From contig JAGVRJ010000003.1 in assembly GCA_019059635.1 (NCBI GenBank), positions 1,922,001 through 1,986,000 on the forward strand: 64,000 nt of DNA. The letters are read 5' to 3'. Of the stretch, positions 1 through 10,278 are shown in pieces. A program made the position numbers and the translations under genes. The stretch is from Proales similis. Taxonomy: Eukaryota; Rotifera; Eurotatoria; Ploima; Proalidae. The notes beneath the pieces were generated by a model. That model had not been told where the DNA came from. It was given only the letters and a program-made list of their open reading frames with translations, and did not search any database. Positions within the stretch are counted from its first letter, which is position 1. Each line of letters starts with the position of its first letter.

Positions 1-1618
1 ATTGCCTATAATATTTGTTATTCGACTTGTTTGGGTCGAATTGAACAATTTGGTGGTGAGGAATGTTATAAGTTCGGATGCAGTTCGCTATTTCTTCCCG
101 AAATTGTATTAAGCAACTTAGACATTGAAAATGATATTTATATCGCACCTAACGGAGTTGCATTTGTTAAGAAGCACGTCAGGGAAGGAATACTACCAAT
201 AATGCTTAAAGAAATACTTAAAACCCGAATAATGGTTAAATCAAGCATGAAACTCCATAATAATGAAAATCTTGCCAAAATTCTTGATTCAAGGCAGCTC
301 AGCCTTAAACTTATTGCAAACGTAACTTTCGGTTACACAGCCGCAAATTTTTCGGGCCGGATGCCTTGTGTTGAAGTTGGTGATAGTATTGTACGAGTAG
401 CCCGTCAAGCTCTCGAATATTCGATTAAGTTTGTCGATGAAAACTATGAACGTTTCGGAGCTCGAGTAGTTTACGGAGATACAGATAGTTTATTCATTAG
501 ATTTACTAATATTAATAAAGAAGAGGCTTTTAAACGCTCCTTTATTATTGTGGAAGAGATAAGTCGAATTTTTCCAAAACCAATTAAATTGAAATTTGAG
601 AAAATTTATTTACCAAGTATTCTGCTAGCCAAAAAGCGTTACCTAGGCAACATGTTTGAGACACCCGAGCAAAAGGACCCAACTTTGGATGTCAAAGGAA
701 TAGAAATCATTCGCCGAGATGGATGCTGTGTATCTTCTCAGATGTTGGAGCGATGCTGCAAAATTCTCTTTGAATTTAAAGACGTGGAAAAAGTCAAAAA
801 TTATTTCCTAAAGCAATGCATTAGAATAGTAATAAGAAATCAAAAGAAAATCCGAAATAACTAGCTCGTAACTAAAATTAAATTTTTAGGTAAAAGAAAG
901 AATTCCCATTCATGATTTCGTTATCGCAAAAGAGTACAGAGGTCGAACAAGATACAGCAATGTCAGATCGGTTGCGGCTTGTCAAATAGCAGATCGAGCA
1001 CTATCCTTAGATCCATTGGCTGAGCCTCTGAGTGGTGAGCGAGTTCCTTATGTTGTAATTTATGGAGCGCCTGGTCTACCACTCTATGAATTAGTTCGTT
1101 CCCCTTACGATTTATTAAATAGCAAAAATTTAAAGCTTAACTATGAGTATTACGTAATGAAGCAAATACTTCCACCTTTGGATCGAATTATGTGCCTTTT
1201 GGGAGTCAATGTTTTTGATTGGGTACGAGGATTTTCTTTTAGACCTCGTACTTTATTCGAGATTGAAAGCTACAACCAAAAAATTACTTCAGCTAGCTTA
1301 GAGAAATATTTTTTCTCGGCCGGCTGCCTCTTATGTGAAAGAAAACAAGCTTCACTTGGTCAAAAAATTTGTGCAAAGTGCTCGAATCCGACTTCAAATG
1401 ATTTGGTCAAGTTTCAGTTGAAGTACAGGCAGAGTGAACATGCTTTGCATTCTCTGATAGATAAGTGCGTTACTTGCACCAAAGATGAAAGAATGAGGGG
1501 AAGTTTGAATAGCTGTTGCATATCCCTAGATTGTCCGGTAACATTTCGAATGATAAATGCTCGTCGAGAGCTTTTTAATCAATTGAACAAACTTATGGCA
1601 TTGAACGAACTATTTTGA
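1..1618 (+). CDS. REV3: DNA polymerase zeta catalytic subunit, C-terminal part (5' end outside window)
   Basis: This is the family-B translesion polymerase that extends from mismatched or damaged primer ends. Two exons are visible: 1-828 and 890-1618, split by a 61-bp phase-0 GT-AG intron (829-889). The frame is open to the window edge, so the N-terminal part is missing; 518 codons remain. The first exon carries the family-B core, including the NVTFGYTAANFSGRMPC block and the catalytic motif YGDTDSLF near 473-496. The second exon carries the KEYRG and ERVPYV blocks and the two C-terminal cysteine clusters, CysA near 1327-1383 and CysB near 1465-1537. CysB is known in this family to bind a 4Fe-4S cluster and the accessory subunits. 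The blocks lie in the same order as in other REV3 proteins and no lesion is visible. It converges on the ERM gene, with about 390 bp between the stops. Confidence 0.95.
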
Positions 1619-2009
1619 AAATACTAAAACTGATTTTAATAAGACCTTTAAGAAATTCAAAATCAAAAGAAGTTTATTTAAATTAAATATTTTAATTAAA
1701 GTTTGAGTAACCCGATCTCTTTTAGAGAACTCGAATTCGCGTAAATGCTTCAAATTTAGTTATTTGTTCTTGAAATTATTGAAATTTGATACGCAATGCC
1801 TTAAGACTTTTTTTATATGGTTCCCACACAATCTTTAGTCAATTGCGTATAATATTTCACTTAAGAACAAAAGGGGTATCAGTATTTGGCTGATGATTCG
1901 TGAGATGAATAAGCGTTCTTGAGTCGAGATTCAAATTTAATATTTCTAATTCTGTGTGTTGTCTGTTTTTGTCTTGGAATTTATCTATATTAGACATAAT
2001 ATAGCAAAT
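1619..2009. other. Convergent intergenic spacer
   Basis: This AT-rich spacer separates the stop codons of REV3 (+) and the ERM gene (-) and should hold both 3' UTRs. No canonical AATAAA is evident close to either stop. I see no further gene. Confidence 0.6.
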
Positions 2010-4113
2010 TTACATTGACTCAAATTCGTCAATTCGTTTTTTGGTATTGCCCTGTCTAATTTGCTTTAGGGTTTTGTATTTGTCGCGACCCTCCTTAAGG
2101 TTCTCTTGGTGTGTTATATCTTCTTTCGTTTGCTTATGTGGATCTTTGGCTTGATTTAAATCTTTTCGCAGTTCCTTTTTAAATTTCTTTATTATCATTG
2201 TGTCGAATTGAAGAAAAAACTGTTCTCACCTCAAGTTTCATTCGCATTTTCTGATTTTTATCTACCGCAGTTTCTCGGTACTGCTCTGGTGGCAGAGATT
2301 CATTTAGCCCAAGTTCGACATCATTTTCTTTTTTCCCGTCATCATCTTCATCATTTTCATCATGCTCATATTCAGCCAAATGATTTGAAATTGAAGTGAC
2401 TGATGAGGCAGCATGTCCATTTGGACCAGCCGAATTGCTGATATGATGATTGAATGAACTCGATGACCCATTTGAAACACTGCTTCCATTACTCAATACA
2501 CTGGCTAAGTTCTTTGATGTTATGTTTTGAAGGTTAATTTGGCTTTCTTCAAGCTTTCGCTGAGCTTCAATCAGCTCTTCTTCAAGTTTGCGAGCTTGAG
2601 ACGCTTTTTCCTCTGCCAATCTTCGCGCCTCTTCTGCCTCTGAAGTCTTAATCCAGATCAAATTTAGGTAAAATTAAATTTTTCTTGCGATAACCAGCAA
2701 AGCGTGTTTCTACCATTCTATCTTTTTCATCTTTGGCCATATATGCAAGCTCGGAAGCTCTTTTTTCTGCTTCGATTCTTTCTTGCTCAAGCTTCTTGCG
2801 TTCTTCCTCAGCTTGGGTTCGCCTTACTTCGAGTTCTTTCGTCATTTTCATCTGTTCCTCAAGTGCTTAATGGGTAAATAAATTTTAATTTTATTTCAAA
2901 CGATTCATTCAATCTTTTTAATATAATACCATCCTTTGCTTTATTGGCCTCTTCCTCCAACCTTAGAATTCGCTCCAATAACTGACTTTTTTCTTTTTCC
3001 GCTTGCTCACGGGCCTGCTTTTCTTTTAGATATGCTTGCCTTCAAATGATCAACATTTGGAAGATTTCTACTTGCGAATAGAAATCACAAACAAACCTTT
3101 CTTTTTCTTTCTGCAATTTTTCCTCTTTTGCTTGAGCTTTCATCTGCTGAACTTCAATGCTATCCTCTTTTCGTCTTCGCATGTAAAGTTCATGATTTCC
3201 CATACAAAGTGCTAGTATTCGTTTGTTAATTCGGAGTCGCGAGGCAAAAAACACAAAATCTGGAGATTTTTTGTCAACTGGCTTAATTACAAACTTCTTA
3301 TCGCTGAACGATATGTTTCTTATCTCACTCCACGGAAAACCGATTCGTGGAGTCATCTTGTCATCACGCTCATAAATATTCAATCCAAGGGCGTCGACAC
3401 CAAGCCACAAATCAGTTCCTTTTTTGTTTTTAATTTCGAAGTAGTTAACACCATACATCTCTAGATCTTGTGCAATTTTTAGATATTCCAGCATAGCCTC
3501 TTCACGATTTAGACCGTTGTGCTCACGGTACCAGTGCACAATCCTGTCGTGCCATTCACTCTCAGAATATTGGAACTGATCAATAACCCTTATAAACATA
3601 CAATTAAAAGTTATTTTTTTATGCTAATATTTTAAAAGCTAACTTTTTTGGCAGAAGCCGGTCATTAGCCAGAAAGCCACTAACATGCACCTCCGTGTTA
3701 TAGTCGCCGTATTTAGCCTGAGTTGCAAACGATGCAAGCAAGACACATGTTTCGGGCGGACAGTAGATTTCTTCATTGAGAATAGCTTCTTTAACTTGAA
3801 GAAAAAACATGCGAAGAGTTATGTCTTGGATTATTTCCTCTCCCGCATCTTCAGGAAAGTATTTGGCTCTAAACTTGAAAACAAGTGGTGAATCCTTGGT
3901 AATATCTTGACTCAAAACTTTTTTATTGAGCTTAAGCCAAGTAGTGAGGCCTTTAGTATCCTTATACTGCAATCCAAAGTACCATATCTCGCGCAAACCA
4001 ATCGTCTTAACTACTTGATCGAAAAGCTGTTTTCCAGTAGTTGTTTGCTGAATGGAAAACTCCAGCTCAGCATCCATGGTGATTACTCGCACGTTTACCG
4101 GTTTGGCTGGCAT
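2010..4113 (-). CDS. Moe: Ezrin-radixin-moesin (ERM) protein, moesin-like
   Basis: This protein links cortical actin to the plasma membrane. Six exons read on the minus strand: 4113-3644, 3588-3097, 3039-2930, 2865-2714, 2646-2230 and 2186-2010. They are joined by GT-AG introns of 43-67 bp whose phases close exactly, giving about 605 codons. The start [19 protein letters not shown] is the usual ERM N-terminus. Exons 1-2 encode the FERM domain, with blocks such as [14 protein letters not shown] and [11 protein letters not shown]. Exons 3-5 encode the charged alpha-helical coiled coil and an acidic Ser/Asn-rich linker. The last exon ends in the actin-binding tail with [20 protein letters not shown], whose Thr is the activating phosphorylation site known in the family. 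No polyproline stretch is seen, which favours moesin over ezrin or radixin. Merlin is excluded by the ERM actin-binding C-terminus. Confidence 0.95.
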
Positions 4114-6949
4114 TCTCGTTCGCTTTTGTGAGATTCTTTCTAAATTAAATTTAAAACTTTAGAAGAACTTATTTCTTATCAAATTTAAAATAAGCCCAAA
4201 CCTAGAAAAAAAAACCTACATTTTATAATCAGAAAGAATGATGGAAACATATTATAATAAATCAAAAAGGAGATAAATAATACTGTATTTTTGAATCGCA
4301 GATATTGGCGATGACTTTTTAAAGAGAATTCGAGACCGAAAAGGAACGCCAAACATAATTGATGTACACAGCCGAAGAAGACGAAAGCGGAGCTTAATAA
4401 ATTAAACGCCGTGGCAAAAAATTTATGAATCAGCAGATTGCGAGCAGGTGAGCTTAATTTCTTTGCGTCCTTGATTTTCAGGCCAGCCTCGACACTCCAT
4501 TTTTATGCAAATGGTTGAATTCAACTCACGTGGAAGTAAAACCCAAATGCTAAAGATTATCAATGTCGAGCGTTTTTGATTGAAAAACAGTTTGCTTCGA
4601 TAAACATTGAAATGAAAGTAAAGCTAATTATATGCTGTCGGATGAACTGATCTTTGGGATTAGTTAAGGAAGGTGGCAAGCGACTTCATTCTCCTCAATC
4701 AAACGAGATTAAATTTAAAAGCCGATAAAAGAAAATCCTGTCCTAAAGCGAGTTTGGATGAAGCAGGTCCGTTAAAGCGGCCTCAATAAAAATGCAATTG
4801 TCCTATATTTGGGCTTAAGCGCCATTTGAATTTAAAATGAGCGAGAAGAGTTTGTTAAGCTCGAAGAACTGGCAAGATAAGGTATAAGCGTAGAAGATGT
4901 ATGTTAATGTTGATTCGCTTAAAAGAGAGTATATGCGAGGTTAATTCGAATTCTTCGGCCGAATTCAACGAGAGGTCAATTGCCAGATTTATAATGTGCG
5001 AAATGTCGAGGTCAATTCTGCTGACTCTTTTTAATTCAAAGGCTTCTTCATTTTGGAAAAAAGTTAAAACCAGCGGAATAATTTTATCATCAATTTCCTT
5101 TAAAGTCAAACAAAACGTGAAATTTAACCATATTTGATAATATAGAGTTATCTATTCAATGGGTTAGTTTACATGTTTCAGTCAATCACCTCAATAATGG
5201 ATTGAAGCTTGCCGGCCGTAGACAGTCCGGAGTTGGCATGTTGCCGGCAAAAATGTGAAGTAGCTCATCGGCCTTTTTGTTTCGCAGAGCAACGTTGAAA
5301 TAATTGGCGACGTCTACGCTTTGACGATGAGCCCTTAATCTGCTTTAATTAGTTTAAGCAAACTAAACAACGTCTAGCAAATAATGGATGAGTGTCTTGA
5401 ATCGTGCAGATCGTCTTGAATACAGCTATCAACTCGTTCATCTCTCTCGACCTATTTTTTATGAATTCTTTGTATTTGCACGCGTCCTTGTGACCTCTTG
5501 CACATTATATGAAGAGGGGAGAAAGCGACTTATGTCGATCTTGTTTTTAATAAAGCATGCATCATTATAATCTTTTTTATAAACTTGGTTTTTCAAGGCT
5601 TGTCATATATTTGAAGAGTGATAAGTTAACGATCTAAATTAAATATGCGATTTAAAAATGACCAAATGAGCAAAAAATATTTCCTAGTTTCCGTGGATCT
5701 GTTATGCTTTTTTGATTGACTCTTTGGTTATTTGCGAATTTCTATCAAGCTTCATAAGGGACGAGGCTTTCCTATCTGTGATACGAAAAACCAATAGTAA
5801 TATAATATAGCTAACCCATAATAATAACCTAGGTTAATTAACCTTATAGGTTGATATGTATTATTTATTTGTTCCAAATAGGTAAATTTTAGAATTCGAG
5901 CGATACGATGGCGGTGTTTTCTATATTTAATTTTATAAAATAAATGACTTTGAAGAAATTTTAGCAAATTTGATACGTTTAAACTTTTGTCGAGAATTCG
6001 TAAAATTATTTTTGGAAATAATCGACTCTTTATCTTGCAAAGAAAGAGGATCTGTTTGAGTTGTTTAAAGTAGTAAGCGTCTACTTTAACAATTGATTAG
6101 TAACTTAAGACTTTTATGACGCTTTCATTATTAGGATTTTAAAGATTTCCCGCATTTGTATAAGTCTAGTTACCGAGGGGAATTTTCGCTTATTATAACG
6201 TTCCTAATGATTATTTGATCTATGCGAAAATATGATCCAAAGGGAACGCCGATTTAGGCATACTTAATCATCATGACTGAGAGAGAGAGAGAGAGGGAGC
6301 TGCATCCTGTAATTCAAATGGAAACAATTAGATTCATTAATCTTGCAAAAAAGCAAGAAATAATTGCAAGTTCCCGATGCGGCATCTCTCTCATTTCTTG
6401 CACCGCTAGGTTCTCTTTGATCGAGTGATGGTCTCAGAAAACTGGCATTAGGAATATGAGGATAATGAGGCAAGAGAGAGAGCAGAAAAGAATCTGCATT
6501 CGTTTTCTAGAGTTGGTTCCCTTTCTTTTCCTTCAACTAGCTCATTGCTATAATGCCCTGCTCTTTATTGGTTTGTTTCTTGCTTACTTAGAATGCATAT
6601 GTTTAAACACCATAGCTTAATGGAATTGTGCTTATTGTTTAGATCCTTCCTTCCCTAAGCATACCATCAAATTCCTTATTCATTAGTAAGCTTTACAAGC
6701 CGTTTATTCCCGTTTGAGTTTGAAGCTCACTAGGGCCAGTTGGAGCTGCTTTTGCTAACACTGTTTACACAATTGTATGCAAGCTTTTTGACAAGAGGCA
6801 AGTTCGCGCGCTAACACTTTACGTGCTTGTCTCGCGACGCATAAAATTGCTTTTATAATTGATTTTCATCCAATCGGTAATTAATCGGCTTTTTCGATGC
6901 TTATATTGCGGGCTCGGCAACTCGACTTAACTTGAGATCAAGCATAACT
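4114..6949. other. Long intergenic region between divergent ERM and Kv genes
   Basis: This 2.8-kb AT-rich region lies between the 5' ends of two divergent genes and should contain both promoters. I see no recognisable gene. A GA simple repeat lies near 6279-6298 and a shorter one near 6473-6482. Some short stretches look exon-like (near 4305-4398 on + and 4855-5105 and 5360-5530 on -), but their splice phases do not join into a credible gene. Confidence 0.5.
6279..6298. repeat. GA microsatellite
   Basis: A short run of GA dinucleotides ending in GGGAG lies about 650 bp upstream of the Kv start codon. GA-rich tracts can bind GAGA-type factors in arthropods, but nothing here shows that. Confidence 0.7.
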
Positions 6950-8341
6950 ATGAATTCGATAAAATCAATGAGTGAGGATATTGAATCAGAAAGTGACTTG
7001 AATGTAGTACTAAATGTTGGAGGCACTCGCTTTGAGACGCAGAAAACCATATTAAAAAAAATACCGGCAACTAGACTTTCACGTTTAACAGAAGCTTTGG
7101 TAAATTACGACCCAGTTACTAATGAATATTTTTTTGATCGGCATCCTGGAGTTTTTTCTCAAATACTTAACTATTATAGGACAGGCAAACTACACTATCC
7201 AAACAATGTATGCGGACCATTATTCGAGGAAGAGTTGGAGTACTGGGGTCTTGACGCCAATCAGGTTGAGCCTTGCTGCTGGAAAACATATACAAAACAT
7301 CGTACTACAGCCGATACTCTGTCAACTTTGGATAATCTGAACATTGACGTGGAGCGAACACCTGAGGTAGATTTGAATACGAAATTTGGTATTGATGGAC
7401 TTTATGACACAGAAGGCAGTGTATTACAACGTATCCGTCTATTACGACCATTAATTTGGCAGATTTTTAATGAGCATAAATCTTCAGATGCGGCTATGGT
7501 AATTTCATTCATCCAAGTCGTTGCTATTATTTTATCGATTGCTGTTCTCTGGCTCTCAACCTATTCAATCGCTCGCTATGAAACACTGGAGCATATTAAC
7601 GAAAGTTTAGATTCCATCTGGCAGGGAGAGCAAAATAAAACAATTACAACCTTCCGTTTGAGAGACGACGGGCCATTAAAGTTCTTAAAAATTATGGATT
7701 ATGCCACGGGATCTTGGTTTTTGATAGACATTTCAATACGGTTTATTGTAGAGCCCGATCAAAAGGCATTTTTTACCAACACTGACAACATTATAGATAT
7801 TACAGCAACATTTTGGCTTTATTTTGAAGGTTTTATGTCATTATACATTGAAAGCTTTCTTCTTCATAGTCTACAGTCTATCAGAGTTCTTCGTTTATTT
7901 CGTTTGTTGTCTTACCACTCCGGTCTAAGGGTGATTATTACCAGTATTAAAAAGAGTGGTGGCATTTTACAACTCCTTGTTTTCTTTATTATTGTATCTT
8001 CTACCATATATGGTTCTTTAATTTTCTATGCTGAAAAACTAACTAGTGAAGATCCAGACCATAACCTTTTTGTAAGTGTTCCAGATGCATTTTGGTATGC
8101 TCTTGTTAGTCTGACAACTATTGGATATGGCGATCTCAGTCCCAAAACTGTTTCGGGTCGACTAGTTGGAGCTTGTTGCGTGATTACAGGAGTTTTCATG
8201 ATATCTACTCCAACAACTATTATTGTAGAGGTTTTCACAAACTTTTACAACCATTTACGGGCTCGCTCGAAGCTTCCTAAGGAAAGAAGGAAAATATTAC
8301 CAGTTGAAGCGCCTCGGATTAGAAAAAAAACTGCCCATTAA
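6950..8341 (+). CDS. Voltage-gated potassium channel subunit, divergent Kv3/Shaw-like
   Basis: This is a six-transmembrane Kv alpha-type subunit of 463 codons in a single exon. The first ATG in frame is at 6950. Residues about 17-120 form the T1 tetramerisation domain with LNVGGTRFET and an intact HX5CX20CC zinc motif, which Kv2-4 have and Shaker lacks. T1 wording such as GVFSQILNYYRTGKL and CGPLFEEEL is closest to Shaw. S1 lies near 182-205. S4 (about 308-325) keeps only three of the usual six basic positions. The pore signature TTIGYGD is intact near nt 8114-8134. S6 has PTT (nt 8210-8218) where most Kv channels have PVP. Family knowledge says loss of the second proline is typical of electrically silent modulatory subunits, so I infer it may need a partner. 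AATAAA lies at 8394-8399. Confidence 0.9.
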   Translation: MNSIKSMSEDIESESDLNVVLNVGGTRFETQKTILKKIPATRLSRLTEALVNYDPVTNEYFFDRHPGVFSQILNYYRTGKLHYPNNVCGPLFEEELEYWGLDANQVEPCCWKTYTKHRTTADTLSTLDNLNIDVERTPEVDLNTKFGIDGLYDTEGSVLQRIRLLRPLIWQIFNEHKSSDAAMVISFIQVVAIILSIAVLWLSTYSIARYETLEHINESLDSIWQGEQNKTITTFRLRDDGPLKFLKIMDYATGSWFLIDISIRFIVEPDQKAFFTNTDNIIDITATFWLYFEGFMSLYIESFLLHSLQSIRVLRLFRLLSYHSGLRVIITSIKKSGGILQLLVFFIIVSSTIYGSLIFYAEKLTSEDPDHNLFVSVPDAFWYALVSLTTIGYGDLSPKTVSGRLVGACCVITGVFMISTPTTIIVEVFTNFYNHLRARSKLPKERRKILPVEAPRIRKKTAH

Positions 8342-8393
8342 GTAGACGCCTTGGAAAAAAGTTTATATTGATTAAACACCACATTTTCTGATC

Positions 8394-8399
8394 AATAAA
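8394..8399 (+). promoter_or_regulatory. Polyadenylation signal of the Kv gene
   Basis: AATAAA lies 53 bp after the Kv stop codon, at the expected place for 3' end processing. Confidence 0.6.
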
Positions 8400-8570
8400 T
8401 CAATCCACATCAACTAAAAACAAAAATGATTTTTCTTTTTTTATTCGATTCAAAATTGAGCCAAAATTTAAGTAAAAGATTAAAGCTCTTCCTTTGTACT
8501 GAGATAATTTCTTATATCACTAAAAGATAACTATAAAACTATTTAGTATCTCTAAGAACTTTTTACAAAC

Positions 8571-9842
8571 TTACGCAATATATCTTTCCAAATTTTTAAG
8601 TAAAGATTCCTTTTCTTGACCACAATAGCTTCCACTAATTTTTTCATCATCAAAATTACTGCGCAATGTTTGGAACTGACTGATTGTTTCTGGCGTTTTG
8701 AAGTTTGATAGTTCCAGCTGTTCGTTTCGAGTTAATTCAAAAACTAAACAGGTACATATTATTTTAAATCTAACCTGTTCAATGAACTGATAAATAGCCT
8801 TGAAAGCCTGTTGCTTTTCATTGTGAAATACTCTTCTACATCCATGCAATATTCTAACTCCGTTGTCCTTGCTCGATTTGCAGTTAGGACCGTACATACA
8901 ATGGTCCGGTCGATAATTCCATGAGCAGTCAATTTCGTAAAGTCGCTCTTAAAATAAATATTAATTTTTCAGCTAAAAAATTTATTGTGATTAAAATACC
9001 TGGATATTTCTGAAAAAATATATTAAGGAGGCACTGATCTCCCCATGTTATATTAAATCTATATACTTCGAGTAATGGCTTAATTTTGTTCACAAAATCA
9101 AACTCTCTCATCCGAGTCAGATTCATAAGCATAACTCCTGAATTGAGACCTAACTTCCCGTAGTAAGGATGCCTTGCGAATCGGTTGTACCATCCAAGAT
9201 TAGGATCTTCATGCTCTGGAGCCATTCCAGCTAGTTGTGTTATGTTGAAATTGGTAAAAACGTTCCAGAGCTCGGATATGGAATTAACAAATAACACATC
9301 AGTGTCAACGTACAAGAGGGAATCCACTTCAAGTAGAATTTCCTAATTCATTCCGATTAAAACCTTCAAAAGTGTTTTTTAAACATGTAACGAACCGGCA
9401 AAAAGAGACGTTGGGATGCGCATGGTTTGAATAAAGATCTCCATTCATCGTGCAAATTTTCAGGAAAAGTTATTGACAGCAAGGTAAATTCAAATTCTAT
9501 AATTTCTTTCCATTTCTCTAACTTAAAAATAAAGTTTAGATTAACAATCGGATCGAAATTCTGCAAAATTCTTTACCTCTGAAAACTTATGTTTCAAATG
9601 ATTTTCGGTAAATATATAAAAATGAAGACGATTTTCTTTGGTAAAAATCAGAGCCGATTTAATAAGAACAAGGGTTTCATCAACGCGGTCATTACAAGCA
9701 ACTACCGAGATAATAAGTTTTTTTCCAACTGAACAGCTCCTTTGAAAAAGTTAGAAAAAGTTAGGGAGTGGTTTAAGTCAACTCACTCAGAAACGGAAAT
9801 AGCCGCAATCAAGATTATAAGAAAGCTTAGTTGAAAATGCAT
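8571..9842 (-). CDS. GXYLT: Glucoside xylosyltransferase (GT8 family, Notch EGF xylosylation)
   Basis: In characterised animals this enzyme adds xylose to O-linked glucose on EGF repeats of Notch-type proteins in the secretory pathway. Six exons read on the minus strand: 9842-9787, 9739-9577, 9521-9396, 9342-9000, 8947-8775 and 8717-8571. Phases close exactly, giving 335 codons. The start [18 protein letters not shown] is a signal or anchor segment. The GT8 fold shows [12 protein letters not shown], then the metal-binding DTD in [11 protein letters not shown] (near 9300-9325), [39 protein letters not shown] and [11 protein letters not shown]. The last intron (8774-8718, 57 bp) is a multiple of three without a stop and reads through as a hydrophobic insert. 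I treat it as an intron because its splice sites are good and removing it restores the family spacing. It is shorter than vertebrate GXYLT1, mainly at the ends. Confidence 0.93.
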
Positions 9843-10278
9843 GAGATTCCAAGAGTTTGAACAGGCTGCTTTTAATTCTTAATGATTAAACTAATAATTT
9901 GACCAGTTTTATATTATTTATTCGTATGAATTATGAGCCCTGGACAATGACCGAGTCACCTATGAGCCTAAACTGTTAACCTGTTAATTTATGCGAACCT
10001 CACAACCAGGTCTGAGTCTGATTGGTTTTGGAAAATTAACATTTCTTCGTATTTGATTTACGTGCCCTGAAAAGAAAGATTAATTCGAAATCTGTTTCCA
10101 TGACTTATTTTTAAAAAATTAGAGTAAAATTTTTGACTAACCACAATATTTCAAATAGAATATAGTGAACAAATATTTGATTAGCAAGTGGATGATTTTA
10201 TTTAAGCTGAGGGTATTAAGTAGTGAATCTTAAAAAACACTGTTGAAGTTTAAGTTTGAAATAAAACTCCGGGTCTGC
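9843..10278. other. Spacer between GXYLT and the Ig/EGF gene
   Basis: This 436-bp AT-rich spacer lies between the 5' end of GXYLT and the stop of the next minus-strand gene. It must hold the GXYLT promoter and the upstream gene's 3' UTR. No gene is seen. Confidence 0.5.

Noticed and set aside
4305-4398. Plus-strand exon-like piece after a good acceptor, ending in a basic stretch and a stop
   Set aside because: No upstream exon or homologue is apparent, so it cannot be supported as a gene.
4855-5530. Exon-like stretches on the minus strand upstream of the ERM gene
   Set aside because: Each reads as plausible peptide, but the splice phases between them do not match and one candidate intron would be only 24 bp. 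No domain is recognised.
8718-8774. Hydrophobic segment in GXYLT that looks like a membrane helix
   Set aside because: It is better explained as translation of a 57-bp intron with proper splice sites.
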